The position numbers and the translations under genes are program-made. 33,384 nucleotides of DNA from Rubrobacter sp. (GTDB taxonomy: Bacteria > Actinomycetota > Rubrobacteria > Rubrobacterales > Rubrobacteraceae): contig JACCWD010000159.1 of assembly GCA_013697825.1 (NCBI GenBank), forward strand, positions 1 through 33,384. The letters run 5' to 3'. Each line of letters opens with the position of its first letter. Position 1 is the first letter of the stretch. The notes beneath the pieces are model-generated. The model was not told the DNA's origin and searched no databases. It was given only the letters and a program-made list of their open reading frames with translations. Below, one piece after another: positions 7,630-15,273 of the stretch.

Positions 7630-8409
7630 TTATCTCGCCGTCCATCCGCCGTCCATCGTTATGGACGCCCCGTTCACGAACGACGCGGGGTCGGAGCAAA
7701 GAAAAGCGAGCATCTCCGCCACTTCCTCCGGTTCCACGAGGCGCTTTATGGACGGCAAAACGAGCATGATCTTCTCTATCACCTCGTCCTCCGAAATGCC
7801 GTGCGTCTTCGCCTGATCGGCAATTTGCCCCTCCACGAGCGGCGTCCTCACATAAGCCGGACAAATACAATTCGATGTAACGCCCTTGTCCCCGCCTTCG
7901 AGCGCGACGACCTTCGAAAACCCTTCGAGCCCGTGTTTCGCCGAAACATACGCGGATTTATACGGAGACGCGGCGAGTCCGTGAGCCGAGGAAATATTCA
8001 CGACCCTCCCCCACCCGCGCTCGTACATCCCCGGAAGCGCGAGGCGCGTGATGCGAAACGGGGCTTCGAGCATCACGCGGAGGATGGTCGAGAACATCTC
8101 CGGCGGGAAGTCCTCGACGGGCGAGACGTGTTGCAAACCCGCGTTGTTCACCACGATGTCGGCGGAGATTTCGAGGGAGTCGAGGGAGTCGTAGTCGGAG
8201 AGGTCGGCTTGAATAGAGCGGCCTCCGAGGTCGTTCGCGACCTCCCTCGCCGCTTCTCCGTTGAGATCGAGGACGGTCACCGATGCCCCGGCGGCGGCGA
8301 GGCGTTTGGCGCACGCCTTTCCAATGCCGGACGCGGCTCCGGTGACGAGAGCCTCCTTGCCGCTAAGATCCACATTGACCGTCTGCGCCATGCTCGAGAG
8401 TTCGCTCAT
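7630..8409 (-). CDS. 3-hydroxybutyrate dehydrogenase (SDR family)
   Basis: A 259-residue short-chain dehydrogenase expected to oxidise (R)-3-hydroxybutyrate to acetoacetate with NAD. It shows TGAASGIG (23-30), Asp48 in VLDLN (which favours NAD over NADP), NNAG (88-91), and the catalytic Ser140/141, Tyr154 and Lys158 (YVSAKHG). The stretch NNAGLQHVSPVEDFP, the motif AHGLAASPYKSAYVSAKHG and the C-terminal VNGASITMDGGWTAR match the D-beta-hydroxybutyrate dehydrogenase group closely. The start ATG at 8409 has AAGGGG upstream. It is first in the operon with acetoacetyl-CoA synthetase. Another SDR substrate cannot be fully excluded, but the neighbour makes this call firm. Confidence 0.9.
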   Translation of the reverse strand: MSELSSMAQTVNVDLSGKEALVTGAASGIGKACAKRLAAAGASVTVLDLNGEAAREVANDLGGRSIQADLSDYDSLDSLEISADIVVNNAGLQHVSPVEDFPPEMFSTILRVMLEAPFRITRLALPGMYERGWGRVVNISSAHGLAASPYKSAYVSAKHGLEGFSKVVALEGGDKGVTSNCICPAYVRTPLVEGQIADQAKTHGISEDEVIEKIMLVLPSIKRLVEPEEVAEMLAFLCSDPASFVNGASITMDGGWTAR

Positions 8410-8485
8410 GTCTTTCCCCTTTCCTCCTCTTTCGAGGATACTCCGACCGGACAGCCCGGTAAAATCCAGTATAAGTCGGACGCGC

Positions 8486-9085
8486 CTACTTCGACAGAGC
8501 GCCCTCCACGAAATGGAGCCGATCGTTCCCCCAGAACATCTCGTCGCCCACGAAGAACGCCGGAGCCCCGAACACCCCGCGCTCGACGGCCCGCTCCGTC
8601 TCCTCTTTCAATTTGTCTTTGACCCTTTGTTCGGAGGCGCCTTCCAGAATCTCTTCCGGCTCCATCCCGATGCGCCCCGCGACCTCGGAAACCTGCCCGG
8701 TCTCGTCGGCCTCGAGTCCGTCCGGAGAATGCCCCTCTTCCCAATAAAGTTTGAAAGCCTCGCGGGTGAATTCTTCGAGCTTTCCACGCTCCTCGCAAAA
8801 CACCGCCGCCCGCATGCTCGTGATGGTTTTGAACGGAAACGCTTCCGGAAATTTCATCGGCGCGCCGTAGTGGCCCGCCCACCGGCGTATGTCTTTGAAT
8901 GAGTATCGCCCTTTCGCCGGAACCGTGATCGGCGCGCTGTTTCCCGAGAGCTTGTGGACCGCCCCGAGGAGCATCGGCCGCCATGTTATTTCCGCCCCGG
9001 TTTCGGCCCGGATCCGGTCTATCTGCGTCTGCGCCAGATACGAGAACGGACTTACGAGATCATAATAAAATTCGACTCTTCCCAC
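8486..9085 (-). CDS. 2-hydroxychromene-2-carboxylate isomerase/DsbA-like family protein
   Basis: A 199-residue protein of the DsbA/kappa-GST thioredoxin-like fold. It has YYDLVSPFSYLA at the N-terminus, where the Ser of SPFSYLA replaces the redox Cys. It also has WRPMLLGAVHKLSG and GAPAFFVGDEMFWGNDRLHFVE at the C-terminus, as in 2-hydroxychromene-2-carboxylate isomerases of naphthalene degradation. Homologues are common outside aromatic pathways, so the true substrate is open. I chose the GTG at 9085 (GGAAGG eight bases upstream, giving MGRVEFYYD); the GTG at 9094 is possible, and the longer frame to 9196 adds an unconserved tail. A 76-base gap separates it from the dehydrogenase downstream. 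Confidence 0.85.
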   Translation of the reverse strand: MGRVEFYYDLVSPFSYLAQTQIDRIRAETGAEITWRPMLLGAVHKLSGNSAPITVPAKGRYSFKDIRRWAGHYGAPMKFPEAFPFKTITSMRAAVFCEERGKLEEFTREAFKLYWEEGHSPDGLEADETGQVSEVAGRIGMEPEEILEGASEQRVKDKLKEETERAVERGVFGAPAFFVGDEMFWGNDRLHFVEGALSK

Positions 9086-9183
9086 TCGTTCCACCTTCCC
9101 AGAAAATGCCCCGCCTTCAAAACCGAAACTTACAACAAAATACCCGCCCCCACACACCCCGAAAAAACACCGCGCGAAAAACC

Positions 9184-9212
9184 TTGACTTCCCCACACCC
9201 CCCGCGTAAAGT
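9184..9212 (+). promoter_or_regulatory. Sigma70-type promoter of the TauE/SafE gene
   Basis: A -35 box TTGACT at 9184-9189 and a -10 box TAAAGT at 9207-9212 are separated by 17 bases. The predicted start is near 9219, about 60 bases before the ATG. The layout closely matches the promoter at 13669. Confidence 0.6.
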
Positions 9213-9225
9213 ACCCGAGTCGCAA

Positions 9226-9257
9226 AGACAACTTATTTCATAGACAAAGTAATTGTC
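9226..9257 (+). promoter_or_regulatory. Candidate operator in the TauE/SafE leader
   Basis: Two AGACAA copies (9226-9231 and 9242-9247) are followed by an inverted TTGTC. The second copy forms the perfect dyad GACAA-AGTAA-TTGTC at 9243-9257. The 11-mer ATAGACAAAGT (9240-9250) recurs exactly at 13720-13730 in the leader of the amidohydrolase operon. The position just downstream of the -10 box suits a repressor site. Confidence 0.5.
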
Positions 9258-9280
9258 ATAGGAAAAGAAGGAGACACGAG

Positions 9281-10165
9281 ATGCGAAGTTTGATCGTTTT
9301 GGCGGTGGTCGGGTTTTTCGCGCAGCTCGTGGATGGTTCGCTCGGAATGGCGTACGGGGTGACTTCGACGACGCTTCTTCTCGCGGTGGGACTCACTCCG
9401 GCCATAGCGTCCGCGAGCGTCCACATCGCCGAGGTCGGAACGACGGCGGCCTCCGGACTTTCGCATTGGAAGTTCGGGAACGTTGACTGGGGCAAGGTCG
9501 GGTGGATGGCTGTGCCGGGGGCCGTCGGCGCGTTCATCGGCGCGGTGTTTCTCGCGGGCGTGCTCTCGGCGGAGGCGGCGGCCCCGATCATGGCGTGCTT
9601 CCTCTTCCTCCTCGGGGCGTATATTTTGGTTCGCTTCGCGTTCAATACGGCGAGCCGCATCGTCACCGACAAGCCGATTTCCCGCAAATTCCTCTCGCCG
9701 CTCGGGCTTTTCGCCGGGTTCATGGACGCGCTCGGCGGCGGTGGGTGGGGTCCGATCTCCACTCCCACGCTCCTCTCCTCGGGGCGGATGGAGCCGCGCA
9801 AAGTCGTCGGAACCGTGGACACGAGCGAGTTCCTCGTCGCCCTCTCGGCGAGCATCGGATTCCTCCTCGCGCTCTCCTTCGCCGAAGTTCCGTGGGGAAT
9901 CGTCGGCGCGCTCCTCGGCGGCGGCCTCATCGCCGCGCCGATCGCCGCGTGGATCGTCCGCCATCTCAATGCCCGCGTCCTCGGAACCGCTGTCGGAGGG
10001 TTCATCCTCATCACGAACGCGAACACCTTCCTCTCGGCCGTCGGCTTCGACTCGACCGGGGTGAGGATCGCCGTATACGCGACCATCCTCACCGTGTGGG
10101 TCGTCGCCCTTTATTACGCGATCTCCGCGCTCGAAAACGAAAAGAAATCCCTCCTCGAAGCATAA
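9281..10165 (+). CDS. TauE/SafE family anion exporter (sulfite/sulfonate exporter-like)
   Basis: A 294-residue polytopic membrane protein of the TauE/SafE (DUF81) family, which exports sulfite, sulfoacetate or related anions. It has about eight hydrophobic segments in two repeats. Each repeat opens with the family motif: GFFAQLVDGSLGMAYGVTST near residue 11 and GLFAGFMDALGGGGWGPIST near residue 144. Ribosome site AAGGAGA precedes the ATG at 9281. It has its own promoter and ends at a strong terminator, so it is monocistronic. Substrate cannot be read from sequence. A sulfite-linked role is inferred from the sulfite-oxidase-like gene and APS kinase nearby and from the shared promoter element. 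Confidence 0.92.
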   Translation: MRSLIVLAVVGFFAQLVDGSLGMAYGVTSTTLLLAVGLTPAIASASVHIAEVGTTAASGLSHWKFGNVDWGKVGWMAVPGAVGAFIGAVFLAGVLSAEAAAPIMACFLFLLGAYILVRFAFNTASRIVTDKPISRKFLSPLGLFAGFMDALGGGGWGPISTPTLLSSGRMEPRKVVGTVDTSEFLVALSASIGFLLALSFAEVPWGIVGALLGGGLIAAPIAAWIVRHLNARVLGTAVGGFILITNANTFLSAVGFDSTGVRIAVYATILTVWVVALYYAISALENEKKSLLEA

Positions 10166-10184
10166 AAAACAATCCCATCCCCCA

Positions 10185-10222
10185 CCCCCGGTCGGCCTCT
10201 CTCCGACCGGGGGTTTATTTTC
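10185..10222 (+). terminator. Rho-independent terminator after the TauE/SafE gene
   Basis: Perfect 11-bp stem CCCCCGGTCGG (10185-10195) with CCGACCGGGGG (10203-10213), a 7-base loop and a T-rich tail TTTATTTT (10214-10221). Confidence 0.88.
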
Positions 10223-10431
10223 CCCCGAGCGGGGTGAAGTACGTCCGCAGTCGTTGTAATATCCGCCCGGACTCCTCGGGGTCGTATCGCTCATCGGTTT
10301 CCATCCGGAGCGCGGCCCGCGGCCCTCTCGCCGCAAATCCCACTTTTTCACCGGACGCTCGAACGGTTCTCGAACCCGGCGAAAGCATACACGCCAAAGT
10401 AAACGAAGCCCGAAAGGACGACACGCGCGAA
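10223..10431. other. Intergenic region before the adenylation-reductase gene
   Basis: About 210 bases between the terminator and the ATG at 10432. The frame of the downstream gene stays open here, but its translation is rich in Arg, Ser and Pro and lacks an upstream start with a ribosome site, so I treat it as non-coding. I see no convincing promoter. Confidence 0.4.
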
Positions 10432-13400
10432 ATGGAACGCGGGAAAAAAGAAGCGCCGGATGATAAAGACTTCCTCCTCCACAGGCTTTTCGAGCAGCAA
10501 GCGAGCCTCACCCCCGAAGCCACCGCCCTCTCCGACGAGAACACCGAACTCACGTACCGCGAACTCGACCATGAAGCCTCGCTCCTCGCCCGCCGCCTCC
10601 GCGAACTCGGAGCCGCCCCCGACTCCCCCATCGGCATATACATGGAGCGCTCCGCCGAATACGTCATCGCCATGCTCGCCGCCATGAAAGCCGGAGGCGC
10701 GTACCTCCCCCTCGAACTCGCATACCCCGCCTCGATGCTCGAAGAAATCATCGAAGAATCGAAGCCCACCGCCGTCCTCACCAAAAAACGCTTCGAGAAA
10801 GACCTCCCGCCAAACCTCGAAACCATTTCCCTCGATGCCGGACGAACCGACGAAACGACCGGAAACGATGCGGAAATTTCCTCGGAACTTCCGGAGGCGT
10901 CGCCCGAGAACCTCGCGTTCATCGCGTATTCGAGCGGAACCACGGGGAAACCGAAGGGGATCGCGAACTCGCATCGGGCGGCGGCGACCTCGTATTTTTG
11001 GCGGTTCGAGACGAGCGATTACGGCTCCGGGGATCGCGTGGGATGCAATGTGTTCTTCGTGTGGGAGGCGCTTCGCCCGCTCCTTCGCGGGGGTGCGTCG
11101 CACGTCATCCCCGACGATGTCATATACGATCCGCGCGCCCTCGTCGAGCTTCTCGCGGAGCGTGGGATCACCGAGACTTTGATGACCCCCTCACTCCTCG
11201 AAACGACGCTTAACAACGTCGGGGACGAGGAGGTCGGAAAGATGCTCCCGAGCCTCCGCACATTGTGGCTCAACGGCGAGGTCGTGACGAAGCCCCTCGC
11301 TTCGAGGGCGGCGAAGGCTCTCCCGGATACGCGGCTCCTCAACGTTTACAGCATAAGCGAAGCGCACGAGGTCGCCGCCGGGGATCTCAGCGAGCTTATG
11401 AAGAACCCCCACTCGACGCATTGCCCCGTCGGGCGGCCGATCTCCCCGAAACGCACATACGTCCTCGACGAGGAGGCGAACCCCGTGCCGGACGGCGAGG
11501 ACGGTGAACTTTTCGTCGGCGGTGAATGCCTCGCCCGCGAATACATCGGCCTCCCGGAGAAGACCGCCGAAAGGTTCCTCAACGACCCGTTCGCGGGCGA
11601 GGGGAGGATGTACAAAACCGGGGATCGGGCGCGGCTCCTCTCGGACGGGAACCTCGAGATCCTCGGTCGGTGCGACTTCATGGTGAAGATCCGCGGATAC
11701 TCCATCGAACTCGGAGCCGTCGAAGCCGCCATCGAAGAGAGCCTCCCCGTCGAGGGGTGCGTCGTGGTCGCCGACGGCGAGGAGGGGGAAGACAAACGCC
11801 TCGTCGCGTACCTCGTCCCGGAGGCGGACGAGGAATTCGACGTGGACGCGAGGACGGGGCGGAGTACGGAAATACGGCACGCCCTCAAAGACACGCTTCC
11901 GCACTATGCGATCCCCGCCGCTTTCGTCGTCTCGGACTCGCTCCCGCTTCAAGAAACGACCGGGAAGGTGGATCGCACGAAGCTTCCCCCGCCGCCCGAA
12001 AGGAGCCGCCGGAAGCCCGTCTCCGCCGAAGGAATCTCCATCTCCGAAAACCCCTCCGACGCGGAGGTCGAATCCGTCATCGCCCGCGTGTGGGAGTCCG
12101 TCCTCCGCCTCGACGAAGGCGACGTCTCCGCCGACGACAACTTCTTCGACATCGGCGGCCACTCCCTCGCCGCCGCCGAGACGCTCGCCAAGATCGAAGA
12201 CATCTTCGATGTCCGACTCCCCATGAGCGCGCTCCTCGACGCCCCCACGCCGTCGTCCTTTCGGAAGAGGCTCTCTTCGCAAAACGACGAGGCCCGCGAC
12301 GACTCCGACCCCGCCTCGGACGCCGTCCTCGACGACGACATCTCACCTCGGGGGAAAGCGGCGGGGATCCCCGCCTCCGAGGCGAAAACCGTCTTCCTCA
12401 CCGGGGCGACGGGCTTCCTCGGAGCGTTCCTCCTCGATGAAATCCTCCGGAAATCCGATGCGGAAGTTCATTGCCTCGTGAGACGGCGCGCGGGATCCCC
12501 GCTCCGGCCCATCCACGAGAACATGGAGCGATACGCCCTTTGGAGAGCCGAATACGCCGGACGCATCACACCCGTGCCCGGAGACCTCGGCGAGCCGCGC
12601 CTCGGAATCGAAGGGGAAACCTTCGCGGAAATTTCTGGAAACGTGGATGTCGTCTTCCATGCGGCAGCCGCCGTAAACCTCGTGTATCCGTACTCCGCGC
12701 TGAAAGGCGTGAACGTGGACGGGACGCGGGAGGTTCTCCGGCTTTGCTGCGAGGGACGGCCGACGCCGCTCCACCATGTTTCGACGAACGGAGTGTTTCC
12801 GCCCGGCGCGGGGGAGTGCCTCGAAGGGGCGCACCTCGACGCGCTCGACGCGCTCGACGATGGGTACGCGGTGTCGAAGTGGGTCGCGGAGAAGATGGTT
12901 TGGGAGGCGGCGGATCGCGGGCTTCCGGTGTGCGTGCATCGTCCGGGGAACGTTTCGGGGCATAGTGTGAGCGGGGCGTCGAACCCGAGGGACTTCCTCA
13001 CGGCGATGCTCTCGGAGTCGGTGAGGATCGAGGCCGCGCCGGAGGTTCCCGGATGGCGCATGGAGATGACGCCCGTGGATTTCGTGGCGGGGGCGGTCTT
13101 CGAGATTTCCGAGCGACCGGACTCCTTCGGGAAAGCGTACCATCTCGCAAACCCCGAGCCTCCCCTCGCGGACGAGATTTTCGACCTCGTCGAAAGCCTC
13201 GGGACTCCGCTCGATCGCCTCGAAATCGAGGCGTGGATGGAGGAACGCTCGAAGGCCGGACATTCCCGCGAAGACATCGTCGGCGGCGTCCTCGGCCCCG
13301 ACCCGAACCCCGAAGCTCTCCTCGAAGAGAACCGCCACGACGACTCGAACACCCGCCAAGCCATCGAAAAGAGCGGCGTCGAACGCCCCGCCTTCGACGC

Positions 13401-13488
13401 GGAAGTCCTCGGAAATTACCTCCGCCACTTCGAGCGAATGGGGTGGGTTTCTTCGCAAACCGCCGCGCCGCGCAAACGTACCGCATAA
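10432..13488 (+). CDS. Stand-alone adenylation-thiolation-reductase enzyme (NRPS-like carboxylate reductase)
   Basis: A 1018-residue three-domain enzyme. The adenylation domain spans about 12-515: YSSGTTGKPKG at 166-176, NVYSISEAHE, YKTGDRAR, GRCDFMVKIRGYSIELG, and catalytic Lys512 in TTGKVDR. A carrier protein follows, with phosphopantetheine Ser578 in FFDIGGHSL. The thioester reductase domain begins TVFLTGATGFLG at 653 and has Tyr812-xxx-Lys816. Such A-T-R enzymes (fungal Lys2, carboxylate reductases) activate a carboxylic acid, hold it as a thioester and release an aldehyde or alcohol using NADPH. There is no condensation domain. In VFFVWEALRPLL a hydrophobic residue stands where amino-acid-activating domains usually have Asp, so the substrate may lack an alpha-amino group (manual alignment). 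A phosphopantetheinyl transferase would be needed and none is in the window. The ATG start has GAAAGG 13 bases upstream, a weak ribosome site. Confidence 0.9.
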   Translation: MERGKKEAPDDKDFLLHRLFEQQASLTPEATALSDENTELTYRELDHEASLLARRLRELGAAPDSPIGIYMERSAEYVIAMLAAMKAGGAYLPLELAYPASMLEEIIEESKPTAVLTKKRFEKDLPPNLETISLDAGRTDETTGNDAEISSELPEASPENLAFIAYSSGTTGKPKGIANSHRAAATSYFWRFETSDYGSGDRVGCNVFFVWEALRPLLRGGASHVIPDDVIYDPRALVELLAERGITETLMTPSLLETTLNNVGDEEVGKMLPSLRTLWLNGEVVTKPLASRAAKALPDTRLLNVYSISEAHEVAAGDLSELMKNPHSTHCPVGRPISPKRTYVLDEEANPVPDGEDGELFVGGECLAREYIGLPEKTAERFLNDPFAGEGRMYKTGDRARLLSDGNLEILGRCDFMVKIRGYSIELGAVEAAIEESLPVEGCVVVADGEEGEDKRLVAYLVPEADEEFDVDARTGRSTEIRHALKDTLPHYAIPAAFVVSDSLPLQETTGKVDRTKLPPPPERSRRKPVSAEGISISENPSDAEVESVIARVWESVLRLDEGDVSADDNFFDIGGHSLAAAETLAKIEDIFDVRLPMSALLDAPTPSSFRKRLSSQNDEARDDSDPASDAVLDDDISPRGKAAGIPASEAKTVFLTGATGFLGAFLLDEILRKSDAEVHCLVRRRAGSPLRPIHENMERYALWRAEYAGRITPVPGDLGEPRLGIEGETFAEISGNVDVVFHAAAAVNLVYPYSALKGVNVDGTREVLRLCCEGRPTPLHHVSTNGVFPPGAGECLEGAHLDALDALDDGYAVSKWVAEKMVWEAADRGLPVCVHRPGNVSGHSVSGASNPRDFLTAMLSESVRIEAAPEVPGWRMEMTPVDFVAGAVFEISERPDSFGKAYHLANPEPPLADEIFDLVESLGTPLDRLEIEAWMEERSKAGHSREDIVGGVLGPDPNPEALLEENRHDDSNTRQAIEKSGVERPAFDAEVLGNYLRHFERMGWVSSQTAAPRKRTA

Positions 13489-13668
13489 TCCACTCGCGCC
13501 CCACCGAACGAAGCCGGGAAAACCGAAAGCCGGAAAGCTCCCGACCCGAAAGCCTTTCCCCCGTCGCGCCTTCCCACTCGAAGAACCCCCCGGATCCTCG
13601 CGAGAGCCTCGACTCCTCCGCCTTCGTCCCGTCGAAGCCAGGGGAGCCATGCGAAGCAAGACCCCCTC

Positions 13669-13697
13669 TTGACCATCCCCCATCCCTCCTTTACTAT
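13669..13697 (+). promoter_or_regulatory. Sigma70-type promoter of the amidohydrolase/Rieske/sulfite-oxidase operon
   Basis: TTGACC at 13669-13674, a 17-base spacer and TACTAT at 13692-13697. The predicted start is near 13704. The preceding 180 bases (13489-13668), after the adenylation-reductase gene, show no gene or clear terminator. Confidence 0.65.
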
Positions 13698-13704
13698 TCC
13701 CATA

Positions 13705-13730
13705 TTGTCTGTCTTATAAATAGACAAAGT
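13705..13730 (+). promoter_or_regulatory. Candidate operator shared with the TauE/SafE gene
   Basis: TTGTCT (13705-13710), 11 bases, AGACAA (13722-13727) is a perfect 6-bp dyad beginning at the predicted transcription start. A nested TGTCT-TATAAAT-AGACA dyad is also present. ATAGACAAAGT at 13720-13730 is identical to 9240-9250. Confidence 0.5.
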
Positions 13731-13759
13731 TTGATATATGAGATTCTTTGGAGGGGAAT

Positions 13760-14861
13760 GTGGCGGAGCTTGTGGAGTTGGGAGTTGCGCGGGCGAGCGG
13801 CGATGGGCGGCGGGGGATGTCGGTCATCGACGTGGACGTTCACGAGGCGTTTGTTTCGGAGAAGGAGCTTGTGCCGTATTTGGACGAGCCGTGGCGGTCG
13901 CGGGTCGCGGCGGCGGACGGGTGGAAGGGGATCGGTGGTTTCCAGTATTCGTTTCCGCAGATTGCGGGGGTGGCGATGGCCGACGCGGCGATGGAGGACG
14001 GTTCTCCGGCGGGTTCGGACTACGAGGTGATGAAGGCGCAACTTCTCGACAAATACGACCTCGAAGCGGCGATCCTCTTCCCGAGCTTCTTCCCGTCGGA
14101 CATGAAGACGCAGCCCGAGTTCGCCGCCGCGCTCGCGAGGGCATACAACGACTGGCTCATCGAAAACTGGCTCGACCGCGACGAGAGGCTTCGCGGAACC
14201 ATCGTCGTCGCGGCTCAAAAGCCGGAGGCGGCGGCGAGGGAGATCGACCGGCTCGGGGGCGATCCGCGCTTCGTTCAAGTCGGGCTTCCGGCGTCGTCAA
14301 GCGAGGTGTACGGGCGGGAGTTCTTCCACCCGATCTTCGCCGCCGCCGAGAGGAATAATCTCGTCGTCGGGTTCCACCAGTCGAACCACACGGAGACGGC
14401 GGTCGGCCATCCACCTTATTACATCGAGTGGCACACGAACATAAGTCAGGCGTGGCAATGCCAACTCGTCGGACTCGTCTCACACGGCGTATTCGACAAG
14501 TTCGAGGGGACGAAGGTCGCCATGATCGAGGCGGGATGGACGTGGGTTCCCTCGCTCATGTGGCGCTTTCGACCATAATTATCGGAGCCTTCGGCGCGAG
14601 GTTCCATGGGTGAAGCGCATGCCCTCCGAGTACATCCGCGAGAGCGTGCGGTTCTCGTCGCAGCCGATGGAGTATCCCGAAGACCCGACGCACCTCCGCC
14701 AAATGCTCGACATGATCGGGACGGACGAATTCCTCATGTTCTCGACGGATTACCCGCACTGGGACTTCGACTCGCCCCGACACGCCTTCCCGAAAACCTT
14801 CCCGAAAGACCTCCGAAGAAAAATACTCTCCGAGAACGCGAGGAGCTTTTATGAACTTTAA
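13760..14861 (+). pseudogene. COG2159 amidohydrolase, interrupted by a 1-base frameshift
   Basis: A metal-dependent hydrolase of the ACMSD-like amidohydrolase 2 family (C-C or C-N bond hydrolysis or decarboxylation). The first part has VIDVDVHEAF and LFPSFFPSDMKTQPEFAAAL, and ends at TAA 14576-14578. The remaining 83 residues, with the family's FSTDYPHWDFDSP motif, are in another frame. Removing one T from TTT at 14567-14569 restores WRFDHNYRSLRREVPWVKRM and a 366-residue protein of normal length. Either this is a sequencing error or the gene is newly broken. The start is probably GTG 13760 (GGAGGGGA upstream); the ATG at 13817 gives the more typical MSVIDVDVH. Its end overlaps the Rieske gene by 11 bases. 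Pairing with a Rieske protein is typical of the family in actinobacteria; the substrate is unknown. Confidence 0.82.
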
Positions 14862-15273
14862 CGCCGCCGTCGAGGCTCACGTCGTGCATGAACCCCTCGT
14901 CGAGGTACGTGAACGTCCGGTCCAACGTTGTTTCGTGTGCGTTCACGGGGAGATCCCCATCGGCGGGATGCGTCCGGTGACGGCGAATGGTCGAAGCATC
15001 GTCGTCGCCCGACTGTCGGACGGATCGTACCGGGCGGTGGCGAACACATGCCCGCGCGAGGCGGCGAGAATGTCCGACGGAAAGGTCGAGAGGATGTGGC
15101 ATGGGGACGAAGTCGGGGAGCATCGGCAAAATGGGCGGTGTGTCATAATTTGCCCGTGGCACAACTTCGAGTTCGACCTCGACACCGGGAGGTCGGCGTG
15201 CGAGACGGATCGGATGCGGCTGAAAACGTACCGCGTCGCCATCGAGGGTGGGAATGTCGCAGTCTATGTATAA
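14851..15273 (+). CDS. Rieske [2Fe-2S]-like protein with an altered first ligand motif
   Basis: A 140-residue soluble Rieske-type ferredoxin of the kind found next to COG2159 amidohydrolases, probably an electron carrier. The second ligand pair is intact (CPWH, Cys101 and His104), followed by NFEFDLDTGRSACETD. The first motif should be CPH but reads CPR (Cys67, Arg69, codon CGC at 15055-15057); one base change from CAC would explain it. The loop between the two ligand pairs is about 30 residues, longer than the usual 15-17, as I recall for this subfamily. Ribosome site GAGGAG precedes the ATG, which lies inside the end of the amidohydrolase gene. Without the His, a normal Rieske cluster is doubtful. 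Confidence 0.85.
   Translation: MNFNAAVEAHVVHEPLVEVRERPVQRCFVCVHGEIPIGGMRPVTANGRSIVVARLSDGSYRAVANTCPREAARMSDGKVERMWHGDEVGEHRQNGRCVIICPWHNFEFDLDTGRSACETDRMRLKTYRVAIEGGNVAVYV

Noticed and set aside
5775-7769. 664-codon plus-strand open frame
   Set aside because: It runs antisense to acetoacetyl-CoA synthetase. The translation is His/Arg/Pro-rich without family motifs, the usual shadow of a GC-rich gene.
9502-10431. Upstream extension of the A-T-R enzyme frame through the TauE/SafE gene
   Set aside because: The frame is open by chance. The extension is arginine-rich, overlaps a real gene and crosses a strong terminator; homology starts after ATG 10432.
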